Assembly: GCA_964417785.1 (NCBI GenBank)
Contig: CAYQJO010000029.1
Location: forward strand, 1-28,348
From: DAOTUL01 sp034437435
Lineage (GTDB): Bacteria > Chloroflexota > Anaerolineae > Aggregatilineales > Phototrophicaceae
DNA length: 28,348 nt
Direction of reading: 5' to 3'
The notes below the pieces were generated by a model, which did not search any database, had not been told where the DNA came from, and saw only the letters and a list, made by a program, of their open reading frames with translations. Position 1 is the first letter of the stretch. Each line of letters opens with the position of its first letter. The translations under genes and the position numbers were made by a program. This document shows positions 1-7,736 of the stretch, in pieces.

Positions 1-603
1 TAAGCCAACCATCCGCCGCACCATATGGTGCAGGAAGGCGTTGGCTTCTACAGTGTAAACCAGCAGGTTACCCTGCTTATCCCAACGAGAGACCGTCACC
101 GTGCGCACGGTGTTGGTCCCCTGGGGCGGATTGCCAAAACTGGCAAAATCGTGTGTACCGATCAACAACGCTGCCGCCGTTTGTATCCGGCCCACATCCA
201 GATCACGGTGAATCTGCCAGGACCGATCCCGCCACAGCGGTTGTCGCACCGGCGTCCGTAGTACCGTATAACGGTATAGACGGGCGACGGCATCAAAGCG
301 CGGATGAAAGCCCGGATGCTGGCGAATGTGCTGCACGGCGATGTCGTCCGGTAAATGGACGTTCAATGCCCGCAGCAGCGCATCGTCAGCATGGTTCCAC
401 GCCAGATCAAAGGCGATCACCTGCCCGTTTGCATGGACGCCGCTGTCGGTCCGCCCCGCGCCAATGACCGTAATCATCTCGCCGGAAAGCGCCTGTATGG
501 CGGCTTCCACAACCCCCTGCACGGTCGATATGCCGTCGGCCTGCCGTTGAAAACCCTGGTAGGCCGTGCCGTCATAAGCCAGTTCGGCGCGGAAACGCGG
601 CAC
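1..603 (-). CDS. truA: tRNA pseudouridine synthase A (truncated by window edge)
   Basis: TruA converts uridines 38-40 in the anticodon stem-loop of many tRNAs to pseudouridine. The first 201 residues are present and read open to base 1, so the C-terminal part lies outside the window. The catalytic signature GAGRTDSGVHA is at residues 48-58 with the catalytic Asp at 53, and the N-terminal strand has the family motif AYDGTAYQGFQRQ. The start is a GTG at 601-603, two bases after the rplQ stop, which suggests translational coupling. truA downstream of rplQ is a common bacterial arrangement. The identification is secure; only the end of the gene is unknown. Confidence 0.95.
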   Translation of the reverse strand, partial: MPRFRAELAYDGTAYQGFQRQADGISTVQGVVEAAIQALSGEMITVIGAGRTDSGVHANGQVIAFDLAWNHADDALLRALNVHLPDDIAVQHIRQHPGFHPRFDAVARLYRYTVLRTPVRQPLWRDRSWQIHRDLDVGRIQTAAALLIGTHDFASFGNPPQGTNTVRTVTVSRWDKQGNLLVYTVEANAFLHHMVRRMVGL

Positions 604-605
604 GC

Positions 606-1007
606 TTACTCGTCTTCGCCGACCAGTTCCAACAGAACCATCTCGGCGTTATCGCCTTTGCGCGGTCCCAGCTTGTAAATGCGGGTATACCCCCCCGGAC
701 GGTCAGCATAACGCGGTGCCAGTTCATCAAAAAGCTTCTGCACCAGCACCCGGTCGTTGTGCAGGCGGCTGGCAGCAATACGCCGTGCATGGACGGCAAC
801 TGCCGAATCACCTACTTCGTCTGCTTTCACCAGACCACGCTTGGCGATGGTGATGATCTTCTCGGCATGACCGCGCACATACTTGGCTTTGGCCTCGGTG
901 GTCTCGATCTGCTCATGTTCGAACAGCGCTTTGACCAGATTGGTACGCAGTGCCTTACGGTGTCCGCTGTCGCGGTTGAGTTTCTTGCCCTTTACCCGAT
1001 GTCGCAT
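606..1007 (-). CDS. rplQ: 50S ribosomal protein L17
   Basis: Large-subunit protein bL17, near the peptide exit tunnel. The 133-residue product opens with the family block MRHRVKGKKLNRDSGHRKAL and continues with LVKALFEHEQIETTEAKAK, both hallmark L17 segments. The length is ordinary for the family (about 115-135). A GAGGT ribosome-binding site lies six bases upstream of the ATG. It sits 17 bp downstream of rpoA, as in most bacteria, and is the last ribosomal-protein gene of the cluster. Confidence 0.98.
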   Translation of the reverse strand: MRHRVKGKKLNRDSGHRKALRTNLVKALFEHEQIETTEAKAKYVRGHAEKIITIAKRGLVKADEVGDSAVAVHARRIAASRLHNDRVLVQKLFDELAPRYADRPGGYTRIYKLGPRKGDNAEMVLLELVGEDE

Positions 1008-1024
1008 GATGCTACCTCGTTGTT

Positions 1025-2017
1025 CTAGCTTTCCAATTCGATGGGTGCGCCACTTTCCTCGGAAGACATGTATCCCTTCTCGCGCAGTTTATCGACCAGC
1101 TCATCGAGCGACTTTTCACCAAAGTTGCGGATCGCCAGCATCGCATCCGGTCCGCGATCCAGCATATCCAGGACATCCCCGACGGTTGTAATCCCGGTAC
1201 GCTTGAGCGAGTTGAACACCCGCACACTTAAATCCAGTTCTTCGATGAGTTTGTCGTCGTAGCGCGGGCCTTTGGCCTTTTCTTCTTCTTCACCCGGCGG
1301 CTCAATCGGCGGCATATAGTCCTCGGTTGTCGGGTCCATACCGCTGATGACCGAGACATGACGGATCAGAATCTTGCCCGCCTGACTCAAAGCATCCTCC
1401 GGGCGAATGGTGCCGTCGGTCCAGATTTCCAGAACCAGACGGTCGTAGTTGGTGCGCTGACCCACACGCGCCCGATCCACATCGTAATTGACGCGGCGTA
1501 TAGGGCTGAAAATCGCGTCCACCGGCAGTTCCCCGATGGGCAGACGTCCCCGGTCCTCAGCAGGGCTGTAACCGCGCCCGGAACGCACTTCAAATTCCAT
1601 CTCCAGATGCGCATCCGGTGCATCGACCGTGAACAGATACAAATCGGTATTGATGATTTCCACTTCCGGTGGAACGTGAATATCCGCCGCAGTCACGGTG
1701 CCTTCGCCGCGATGCTCCAGGCGCAGGCGAGCCGATTCCACGTCGTAGAGTTTCAGGCGCAGTTGCTTGATCTGCAAAATCAACTGCGTCATGTCCTCAC
1801 GCACATGCGGGATCGCAGAAAACTCGTGATGGACATCCGAAACGCGGATACTCGTGACCGCAGCGCCAGGCAGTGAAGACAACAAAATCCGCCGCAGGGC
1901 ATTGCCCAAGGTCAGACCATAGCCACTTTCCAGCGGACTGATGACGAAACGCCCGTAATTGCGGGTGAGTGCGTCGGTTTCGACCTTATGGGGCAGGACC
2001 ATGCTATTGGTTACCAA
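1025..2017 (-). CDS. rpoA: DNA-directed RNA polymerase alpha subunit
   Basis: Alpha nucleates RNA polymerase assembly through its N-terminal domain and contacts UP elements and activators through its C-terminal domain. The 330-residue product has the N-terminal core (SPLESGYGLTLGNALRRILL) and a C-terminal helix-hairpin-helix domain containing SVRVFNSLKRTGI, which keeps the Arg and Asn that contact UP-element DNA. The chosen start is a TTG at 2015-2017 because GGAGG lies eight bases upstream; the alternative ATG five codons later (2000-2002) has no comparable site. rpsD, which commonly precedes rpoA, is absent, and rpsK is directly upstream. Confidence 0.97.
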   Translation of the reverse strand: MVTNSMVLPHKVETDALTRNYGRFVISPLESGYGLTLGNALRRILLSSLPGAAVTSIRVSDVHHEFSAIPHVREDMTQLILQIKQLRLKLYDVESARLRLEHRGEGTVTAADIHVPPEVEIINTDLYLFTVDAPDAHLEMEFEVRSGRGYSPAEDRGRLPIGELPVDAIFSPIRRVNYDVDRARVGQRTNYDRLVLEIWTDGTIRPEDALSQAGKILIRHVSVISGMDPTTEDYMPPIEPPGEEEEKAKGPRYDDKLIEELDLSVRVFNSLKRTGITTVGDVLDMLDRGPDAMLAIRNFGEKSLDELVDKLREKGYMSSEESGAPIELES

Positions 2018-2049
2018 CGTAAATTCCTCCTGGCTGCTCGTGCAGTGGT

Positions 2050-2448
2050 CTAGACACGCCGTTTCTTCGGTGGGCGCACACCATTATGGGGGATGGGCGT
2101 GACATCGGTGATCGACCGTACCTTCAGGCCGCTACCCTGGATTGACCGGATGGCCGCTTCACGACCCGGTCCCGGTCCCTTCACAAATACATCGACTTCC
2201 TTCATGCCATGCGTCTGTGCTGTTTCGGATGCTGTCTGGGCCGCCATACGCGCTGCATAAGGCGTACTCTTACGGCTACCCTTGAACCCCGACGTACCGG
2301 CACTCGACCACGCAATCACATTCCCCGACTGATCGGTCATCGAGACAATGGTATTGTTGAACGTGGCGAAAACGTGTGCCTGTCCGTAGGGTATATTCTT
2401 TACGACTTTTCTTGTGGTCCGCCGACCCGCTCTTTTCCCGCGTGCCAT
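2050..2448 (-). CDS. rpsK: 30S ribosomal protein S11
   Basis: Small-subunit platform protein uS11, contacting 16S rRNA near the E site. The 132-residue product contains AHVFATFNNTIVSMTD, the glycine-rich VFVKGPGPGREAAIRS and the C-terminal ITDVTPIPHNGVRPPKKRR, all diagnostic for S11. Length is normal. It starts with ATG after an AGGGAG-like site and follows rpsM by 97 bp, the widest gap inside the ribosomal block between rpmJ and rplQ; that gap holds a hairpin described separately. Confidence 0.98.
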   Translation of the reverse strand: MARGKRAGRRTTRKVVKNIPYGQAHVFATFNNTIVSMTDQSGNVIAWSSAGTSGFKGSRKSTPYAARMAAQTASETAQTHGMKEVDVFVKGPGPGREAAIRSIQGSGLKVRSITDVTPIPHNGVRPPKKRRV

Positions 2449-2475
2449 ATCTTTCTCCCTGATTCACGATAAGAT

Positions 2476-2502
2476 ACGCCCTGCAAACGCATCACAGGGC
2501 GC
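2476..2502 (-). promoter_or_regulatory. Hairpin in the rpsM-rpsK intergenic region
   Basis: A perfect seven-base inverted repeat (CGCCCTG at 2477-2483, CAGGGCG at 2495-2501, 11-base loop) lies in the 97-bp space between rpsM and rpsK. A second, smaller stem (TGGCC/GGCCA, 2527-2540, four-base loop) sits just after the rpsM stop. Neither has a U-run, so they do not look like intrinsic terminators. They could control expression of rpsK-rpoA-rplQ or stabilise processed mRNA; function is inference. Confidence 0.4.
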
Positions 2503-2545
2503 TGTCATCGTTATGATTGAACACTCTGGCCTTGAGGCCACCGAT

Positions 2546-2932
2546 CTATTTCTTGGTTGCACCTCTACGGCGGCCCCGTCCTGGTACAGTTTTACGTGCA
2601 CCGCGGTTGGTCCGGGCGTTGGTCCGGGTTCGCTGGCCGTGTGCTGGCAGATTGCGGCGGTGCCGCATCCCACGATAGCTGCCAATCTCCGAAAGGCGCT
2701 TGATGTTCAACTGGACCTGACGGCGCAAGTCACCCTCGGTCGGGATGGGTGCAATCATTTCACGAAGCTGCTGTAACTGCGCCTCGGTGAGGTCCTGCAC
2801 CCGCGTGTCGGGGTCAATCTGCGTCGACTCGAGCAGGTTCTTGCTCGTCGTCCGTCCAATACCGTAAATGTAGGTCAATGCGACCTCAACGCGCTTGTTA
2901 CGCGGTAAATCGACACCTTCAATACGCGCCAT
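2546..2932 (-). CDS. rpsM: 30S ribosomal protein S13
   Basis: Small-subunit head protein uS13, which forms intersubunit bridges with L5 and touches P-site tRNA through its basic tail. The 128-residue product begins MARIEGVDLPRNKRVEVALT, has the helix-two-turn-helix segment TYIYGIGRTTSKNLL, and ends with the diagnostic GSYRGMRHRRNLPAHGQRTR followed by a strongly basic tail (GARKTVPGRGRRRGATKK). The start ATG follows AGGAGA. It lies 11 bp after rpmJ. Confidence 0.98.
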   Translation of the reverse strand: MARIEGVDLPRNKRVEVALTYIYGIGRTTSKNLLESTQIDPDTRVQDLTEAQLQQLREMIAPIPTEGDLRRQVQLNIKRLSEIGSYRGMRHRRNLPAHGQRTRTNARTNRGARKTVPGRGRRRGATKK

Positions 2933-2943
2933 GACGCTCTCTC

Positions 2944-3057
2944 CTAACCCTGCCGCTGCTTGTGCTTGGGATTGGGGCAGATAATCATCACGCGACCATT
3001 GCGCTTAATCACGCGACACTTCGGGCAGCGGCGCTTAATTGATGTTGATACTCTCAC
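2944..3057 (-). CDS. rpmJ: 50S ribosomal protein L36 (zinc type)
   Basis: Smallest large-subunit protein, bL36, a zinc-ribbon peptide that stabilises 23S rRNA. The 37-residue product contains RRCPKCRVIKRNGRVMIIC and ends PNPKHKQRQG; Cys11, Cys14, Cys27 and His32 form the classic C-X2-C-X12-C-X4-H zinc site. There is no in-frame ATG, so the start is a GTG at 3055-3057 with AGGGG about seven bases upstream, giving exactly the standard 37-residue length. It sits between map and rpsM; infA, which usually separates map and rpmJ, is missing here. Confidence 0.95.
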   Translation of the reverse strand: MRVSTSIKRRCPKCRVIKRNGRVMIICPNPKHKQRQG

Positions 3058-3085
3058 TTTGCATCCCCTTTTACACGGACTAATT

Positions 3086-3115
3086 ATCTTATCATAGTCT
3101 TGGAAGCTAAGGCAA
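3086..3115 (-). promoter_or_regulatory. Possible promoter for the rpmJ-rpsM-rpsK-rpoA-rplQ segment
   Basis: On the minus strand TTGCCT (3110-3115) and TAAGAT (3086-3091) are separated by 18 bp, each matching four of six sigma70 consensus positions. The -35 overlaps the last codons of map. The AT-rich stretch here is unusual in this cluster. This would give the alpha segment its own promoter; the evidence is sequence only and modest. Confidence 0.35.
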
Positions 3116-3931
3116 GGTTAGAATTAACGGCTCACCTTCTGTCACCACGATGCTGTGTTCCCAGTGCGCACACAGCGACTTATCTTTGGTGATGACAGTC
3201 CAATGATCATGCAATTCTTCTAAATCCGCCCGTCCGGCGATGAGCATCGGCTCGATTGCCAGGGTCATCCCCGGCTTGAGTTCTGCATCCGCCATCCGTA
3301 CCCGGCGGTTGCGCTTGCGCGGCCACCAGTTCGGCACCTGCGGGTCTTCGTGCATGGCCTGTCCCACACCATGACCGGTGTATTCGCGGGCCACACTGTA
3401 GCCATGACGGGCAGCAAAAGCTTCTGTTGTGCGGGCGATGTCGCTCACACGATTGCCCACCACTGCCACTTTGATCGCCTCATACAGAGCTTGCTCGGTT
3501 ATATCTACCAGCCGCCGCACCGGTGCCGGGACATCGCCCACAATCCAGGTCCGCGCTGCATCCCCGACAAAGCCCTGGTAGTGGCAGCCAGTATCCAGGC
3601 TGATGATGTCACCGGCGTGCAGTACCCGGTCCTTACTCGGTATACCATGCACCAATTCGTGATTGATGCTGGCCGTAATCGTCGCCGGAAACTCCGGCGA
3701 ATCCGGCTTGGGATACCCCAGAAAGGCCGGCGTTGCACCAAAATCGCCGATGACCTCAGCAGCGATTTTGTCCAGTTCCCAGGTATTTACACCAGGACAG
3801 ATCGCTTTCTGCATCTCATTATGCGCGATAGCGACAATACGCCCGGCTTCACGCATGATGCTGATCTCATCTGGCGACTTGATATGGATGTCCAGTTCAT
3901 CTGACTGGCGTCTACGCACGGCCCGAGTCAC
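3107..3931 (-). CDS. map: Methionine aminopeptidase, type I
   Basis: Removes the initiator Met from nascent proteins using a dinuclear metal centre. The 274-residue product carries the full ligand set: Asp113 (in SLDTG), Asp124 (in FVGDAAR), His187 (in YTGHGVG), Glu227 (in AIEPM) and Glu258 (in HWEHSIVVTE), plus His95 in the substrate pocket. Two departures from the minimal 250-residue family form are a basic N-terminal extension of about 14 residues and a short insertion (NWWPRKRNRRVRMADAE, about 201-217) after the HEDPQVP segment. The GTG start at 3929-3931 is two bases after the adk stop; another GTG four codons later is possible. Position between adk and rpmJ is typical. Confidence 0.96.
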   Translation of the reverse strand: MTRAVRRRQSDELDIHIKSPDEISIMREAGRIVAIAHNEMQKAICPGVNTWELDKIAAEVIGDFGATPAFLGYPKPDSPEFPATITASINHELVHGIPSKDRVLHAGDIISLDTGCHYQGFVGDAARTWIVGDVPAPVRRLVDITEQALYEAIKVAVVGNRVSDIARTTEAFAARHGYSVAREYTGHGVGQAMHEDPQVPNWWPRKRNRRVRMADAELKPGMTLAIEPMLIAGRADLEELHDHWTVITKDKSLCAHWEHSIVVTEGEPLILTLP

Positions 3932-3933
3932 AA

Positions 3934-4635
3934 CTACTTCACCCTGTCTATTGCATCTTTGATGGATTGGCTGACCGCATCAATCGGCTGATCGGCCATG
4001 ACTTCAACCAAAACACCCTTGCCGCGATAGTATTCAACCAGCGGTTGGGTGGACTCGACATAGGTGTCGATACGTTTGATTACGCTAAACGCCTCATCAT
4101 CGGGGCGGCGGTTCAACACCTCACCCGTCGGCTTATGGATGACCTCCAGGCGCGGCGGAAACGTCTTGTCTGGATGCTCGACAGTGCGCCATTCCAACCC
4201 ATCGTTATGGGTATAAATGTTGTACTGCGTCTTATCCGCCGACGAAACCCGACCAAACGCCCGTTTAAAAGCCATGTAGAGGTCGAGGTTCAGCAGCAGC
4301 ACAGCCTTGGTGCTATCGCCCTTACTGCCAAGATACGCCTCCAACCACTCGGCCTGTGCGATGTTGCGCGGATAGCCATCCAGGATCACGCCACCCGCTG
4401 CGTCCGGCTGTTCCAGACGATCCTTGAGAACCTCGTTGGTCACATCGTCAGGGACCAGCGCCCCTGACCTCATGATGTCCTGCACCCGCTGGGCCAGTTC
4501 ATCGGTACGGCTCTTCATTGCCCGGAACAGATCACCGGTAGAGACATGCGGAATTCCGAAAGTCTTCTGGATTACAGCAGCCTGGGTGCCTTTGCCAGCA
4601 CCCTGCACACCCATAATCACCAGATACAAACTCAT
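3934..4635 (-). CDS. adk: Adenylate kinase with an atypical, enlarged LID
   Basis: Catalyses ATP + AMP = 2 ADP. The 233-residue product has the P-loop GVQGAGKGT at 9-17, AMP-binding STGDLFR at 32-38, and DGYPRN at 86-91 (usually DGFPRT). The LID region (about 127-180) does not match either common form: it has none of the four zinc cysteines of Gram-positive-type enzymes, nor the RVYHVKFNPPK pattern of the E. coli type, and is about 15 residues longer than the E. coli LID. Likely ATP-binding arginines remain (Arg129 in FGR, Arg176/177 in NRRPDD, Arg188 in VIKRID). The start codon overlaps the secY stop in ATGA, indicating coupling. Function as an adenylate kinase is well supported by the core and the context. 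Confidence 0.93.
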   Translation of the reverse strand: MSLYLVIMGVQGAGKGTQAAVIQKTFGIPHVSTGDLFRAMKSRTDELAQRVQDIMRSGALVPDDVTNEVLKDRLEQPDAAGGVILDGYPRNIAQAEWLEAYLGSKGDSTKAVLLLNLDLYMAFKRAFGRVSSADKTQYNIYTHNDGLEWRTVEHPDKTFPPRLEVIHKPTGEVLNRRPDDEAFSVIKRIDTYVESTQPLVEYYRGKGVLVEVMADQPIDAVSQSIKDAIDRVK

Positions 4636-5960
4636 CGCCGCATGAACCCTTCGTAGTTGCGCATCACCAACTGGGCTTCAAGCTGGCGCATGAAGTCGAT
4701 CACGACACCCACAACGATGATGATACCGGCACCCGTGATGACACTGGCCGAGTTAATGCCACCGGCAATCGCTTCGCCGGGGAACAACAGGCCGTTTATG
4801 AAGTCCACGACACCTGGAATCACCGCTATTACACCCAGGAAGAAGGCACCTACCAGCGTGATCCGGCGTGTCACGCGCAAGATATACTCCTGCGTGCGCT
4901 TGCCGGGTCGGATACCGGGGATAAACCCTCCCTGGCGCTGAAGGTTCTCAGCGAGATTTTGATTACCGATCATCACCTCCGAGTAGAAGAAGGTAAAAGC
5001 CACCGTCAGCACGAAGAACGTCCCCCAGTAAGCCAGCCCTTGCTGGCTGCCGAAGGTCTCGGTGATGTCGGTCTTGACCGGACCATCCGGGAAGAAGCTG
5101 ACGATCATGGCCGGGAAGGCGACAATCGCGTTGGCGAAAATCAGCGGGATCATGCCCACCGGGTTCACCCGCAGCGGGATATGCGTGCTGGCACCACCAT
5201 ACTGCTTGCGACCCCGCACACGCTTACCGTACTGCACCGGGATACGCCGCACCCCTTCCTGGATTGCGACAGCACCGGCGATACTCAGCAGCACCACGAC
5301 CACGAACAAGACGATGTCGTAGGCCGGACGCAGCGAATTCGCCACGAGATTCGCCAGATTGGTCGGCGTCTGCGCGACGATACCGGCAAAGATGATGATG
5401 GAGATACCGTTACCGATACCCTGCTCGGTGATCAGATCACCCAACCAGACCGCAAACATCGTACCCGCCGTCATCGTTGCCAACACGGAAATCGTCAGCA
5501 GAAATTCGCTGCCAAAGCCGGGGATGATTTCCAGGCCGGGACCCAGCAGTGTGTTGAAAATCTGAATCTGGCCGAAGGACTGGAAGATCGCCATCGGGAT
5601 GGTTGCATAGTAGGTGTAGCGCTGAATTTTCTCCTGACCACCCGGTTCACGCTGGATTTCCTGCAAGCGCGGGATCACCGGCACCAGTAGCTGGAAGATA
5701 ATCGACGCCGTGATATACGGATACACACCGTTGGCGATGATGCTGAAATTGGCAACCGCACCGCCAGACAGCAGATTGAGAACGCCAATCAGACCGGCAC
5801 CCTGGGCATTCGGATCGAGCAGCAGTTCCAGGTTGTCGCGATTCACGCCGACCACTGGTACGTGTGCGGCGAACTGGTACACCAGCAGGATAAAGCCAGT
5901 GATCAGCAGTTTGTTGCGCACATCAGATAAACGCCATGCACGCCTCAATGCCTCAAGCAT
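4632..5960 (-). CDS. secY: Preprotein translocase subunit SecY
   Basis: Central channel of the Sec translocon in the cytoplasmic membrane, working with SecE and SecG and with SecA or the ribosome. The 442-residue product is strongly hydrophobic with the pattern expected for ten membrane helices. Recognisable blocks are LLSGGAVANFSIIANGVYPY with ITASIIFQLL (TM2/plug), QREPGGQEKIQRYTYY, GNGISIIIFAGIV and the cytoplasmic loop segment RRIPVQYGKR. It is preceded by a strong GGAGG site and ends in a 4-bp overlap with adk, the standard rplO-secY-adk order. Confidence 0.98.
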   Translation of the reverse strand: MLEALRRAWRLSDVRNKLLITGFILLVYQFAAHVPVVGVNRDNLELLLDPNAQGAGLIGVLNLLSGGAVANFSIIANGVYPYITASIIFQLLVPVIPRLQEIQREPGGQEKIQRYTYYATIPMAIFQSFGQIQIFNTLLGPGLEIIPGFGSEFLLTISVLATMTAGTMFAVWLGDLITEQGIGNGISIIIFAGIVAQTPTNLANLVANSLRPAYDIVLFVVVVLLSIAGAVAIQEGVRRIPVQYGKRVRGRKQYGGASTHIPLRVNPVGMIPLIFANAIVAFPAMIVSFFPDGPVKTDITETFGSQQGLAYWGTFFVLTVAFTFFYSEVMIGNQNLAENLQRQGGFIPGIRPGKRTQEYILRVTRRITLVGAFFLGVIAVIPGVVDFINGLLFPGEAIAGGINSASVITGAGIIIVVGVVIDFMRQLEAQLVMRNYEGFMRR

Positions 5961-5970
5961 GATACCTCCG

Positions 5971-6492
5971 TTATTCGGCTTCCAGTTTTGCCAGATCGGC
6001 CTTGCGCATCTTCTTGACCGTTGCGCGAGCGCCCTTGAGCTTCAGCGGCAGCACCTCGTTTGATCCACCAGCACCACTGATTTTCGCCTGCGCACTTTTA
6101 GTGAAACCATGCGCGTGGACGGTCAGGGGCTTGCTCAACTCGCCGCGCCCCAGAATCTTCACCGGTTTGTCGCCATCCCGGATGAGACCGGCATCGGCCA
6201 GCGCCTGCGGCGTCACAACTGCACCCGCCTCGAAACGCTCTTCCAGGCTGTCCACGTTGGCTTCCTGGTATTCGATGCGGAAGATATTGGTAAAGCCCCG
6301 TTTGAACGGCAGACGCCGGACCAGCGGAAGCTGACCACCCTCAAAATACGGTCCTTTACCGCCACCGGAACGTGCGCCCTGGCCTTTGGTACCGCGTCCG
6401 GCGGTTTTACCCTTACCGGCGGCAATACCGCGACCGACGCGGGTCTTCTTTGTGCGTGACCCCGGTGCCGGTTGCAAATCGTGTAATTTCAT
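5971..6492 (-). CDS. rplO: 50S ribosomal protein L15
   Basis: Late-assembling large-subunit protein uL15. The 173-residue product starts MKLHDLQPAPGSRTKKTRVG, followed by the glycine-rich segment RGIAAGKGKTAGRGTKGQGA and GGGKGPYFEGGQLPLVRRLP, the classic L15 N-terminal signature. The C-terminal domain has AHGFTKSAQAKISGAGGSNE. It is a little longer than the usual 145-150 because of a Lys/Ala-rich C-terminus. It lies 18 bp downstream of rpmD and 10 bp upstream of secY. Confidence 0.97.
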   Translation of the reverse strand: MKLHDLQPAPGSRTKKTRVGRGIAAGKGKTAGRGTKGQGARSGGGKGPYFEGGQLPLVRRLPFKRGFTNIFRIEYQEANVDSLEERFEAGAVVTPQALADAGLIRDGDKPVKILGRGELSKPLTVHAHGFTKSAQAKISGAGGSNEVLPLKLKGARATVKKMRKADLAKLEAE

Positions 6493-6510
6493 AACGCTAA
6501 ATCCTTGTGT

Positions 6511-6714
6511 CTACGCTTCGTCGCGTTCCACTTCTTCAACTTGCAGAAGATGGCTGATCTTGTTAATCATGCCACGAATCTGCGGTGTTTCCGTGTGTAC
6601 CGCGCTGGCGTGCATTCTACGCAACCCCAGTGCTTCAGCGGTTCGGCGCTGACTCTTGTGGTAGCCAATGGGGCTGCGCACCAGCGTCAGTCGCACAGTT
6701 CGATACTCACTCAT
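6511..6714 (-). CDS. rpmD: 50S ribosomal protein L30
   Basis: Large-subunit protein uL30. The 67-residue product includes VRLTLVRSPIGYHKSQRRT, the diagnostic L30 N-terminus, and LGLRRMHASAVHTETPQIRG followed by MINKISHLLQVEEV. Length is typical (about 60). The start codon lies inside the end of rpsE (8-bp overlap), so translation is probably coupled. Gene order rpsE-rpmD-rplO is the standard spc arrangement. Confidence 0.97.
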   Translation of the reverse strand: MSEYRTVRLTLVRSPIGYHKSQRRTAEALGLRRMHASAVHTETPQIRGMINKISHLLQVEEVERDEA

Positions 6715-7342
6715 CGCTGCCTTCCTCGTTCACGGTCTCAGCGACAGGGGCCGGGTCTTCCGGTATTTTATCGCCATCAACATTGCTGAGGACTTCGCCC
6801 TTTTCCTGGCGACGCTCCCAGAAAGGCCGGACAGTATGGACCGGCTTACCACGCATCCGCGCCAGCTCTTCTGACGACCGCAGTTCTTCCAGGGCCGCCA
6901 TGGTTGCCATCGCTACGTTGAGCAGATTGGGGCTGCCCTGGCTCTTGGTCAGGATGTCGCGGACTCCGGCAGCTTCCAGTACAGCACGCACACCACCACC
7001 GGCGATCACACCGGTACCGGGAGAGGCCGGTTTCAGCATCACCTTTGCGCCGCCGTAGCGAGCGGTCACTTCATATGGGATGGTCGAGCCAGAAAGCGCC
7101 ACTTTGCGCATGTTGCGCCGTGCGTCCTCCGACCCTTTACGGATGCTATCCGGCACCCCGCGTGCCTTGCCCACGCCCACACCGACACGGCCTTTGTTGT
7201 CGCCAACGATCACCACTGTGCGGAAAGCGAAGCGCCGACCACCCTTGATGACTTTGGCGACGCGCTTGATATCGACCACGCGCTCGTCAAATTCTTCACG
7301 ATCTTCTTGCCGGTTGTCTCTGCGGTCTCGTCTATCTGCCAT
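6707..7342 (-). CDS. rpsE: 30S ribosomal protein S5 with acidic C-terminal tail
   Basis: Small-subunit protein uS5 at the mRNA entry channel, involved in decoding accuracy. The 211-residue product has a charged N-terminal extension (about 1-20), the double-stranded RNA-binding core (VVDIKRVAKVIKGGRRFAF, then VIVGDNKGRVGVGVGKA) and the C-terminal domain (GTGVIAGGGVRAVLEAAGV). After residue about 180 it continues with an acidic, Pro-containing tail of roughly 30 residues (PEDPAPVAETVNEEGSDE) beyond the usual family end at about 165-170. It overlaps rpmD by 8 bp. Confidence 0.97.
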   Translation of the reverse strand: MADRRDRRDNRQEDREEFDERVVDIKRVAKVIKGGRRFAFRTVVIVGDNKGRVGVGVGKARGVPDSIRKGSEDARRNMRKVALSGSTIPYEVTARYGGAKVMLKPASPGTGVIAGGGVRAVLEAAGVRDILTKSQGSPNLLNVAMATMAALEELRSSEELARMRGKPVHTVRPFWERRQEKGEVLSNVDGDKIPEDPAPVAETVNEEGSDE

Positions 7343-7353
7343 ATACGCTCTCC

Positions 7354-7728
7354 TTAGAACTTCAACCCGGCTTCGCGTGCGCCTTCTGCGAGGGCGGCCA
7401 CGCGACCGTGATACCTGTAGCCGGAGCGATCAAAAATCACGCTGTCAACACCTGCGTTTTTGGCACGCTCGGCCACAATACGCCCGACGATACGGGCGGC
7501 TTCGCTCTTGCTCTTGCCTTCAACCTGCGCCACCACATCCCGGTCAATGGTCGAAGCCGAAGCCAGGGTGAAACCCTGCGAGTCGTCAATGATCTGGGCG
7601 TAGATGTTGGTCACACTGCGGAAAACGCTCAAACGCGGGCGTTCCGACGTGCCATTGAGTTTGGACCGAACCCGGCGCTGGCGGCGCTTGCGGGCAGCGT
7701 ACTTGTTTTTACCTTGAATATCAGCCAT
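7354..7728 (-). CDS. rplR: 50S ribosomal protein L18
   Basis: 5S rRNA-binding large-subunit protein uL18. The 124-residue product has a basic N-terminus (AARKRRQRRVRSKLNGT), the ERPRLSVFRSVTNIYAQIID strand region, and the C-terminal signature VIFDRSGYRYHGRVAALAEG. Length is typical (about 120). It sits between rplF and rpsE with gaps of 8 and 11 bp. Confidence 0.98.
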   Translation of the reverse strand: MADIQGKNKYAARKRRQRRVRSKLNGTSERPRLSVFRSVTNIYAQIIDDSQGFTLASASTIDRDVVAQVEGKSKSEAARIVGRIVAERAKNAGVDSVIFDRSGYRYHGRVAALAEGAREAGLKF

Positions 7729-7736
7729 TGCGTCCT

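Noticed and set aside
4959..5690. A 243-codon open frame on the plus strand opposite secY
   Set aside because: It is a low-complexity Arg/His/Asp-rich translation antisense to a certain membrane-protein gene, an effect of codon bias.
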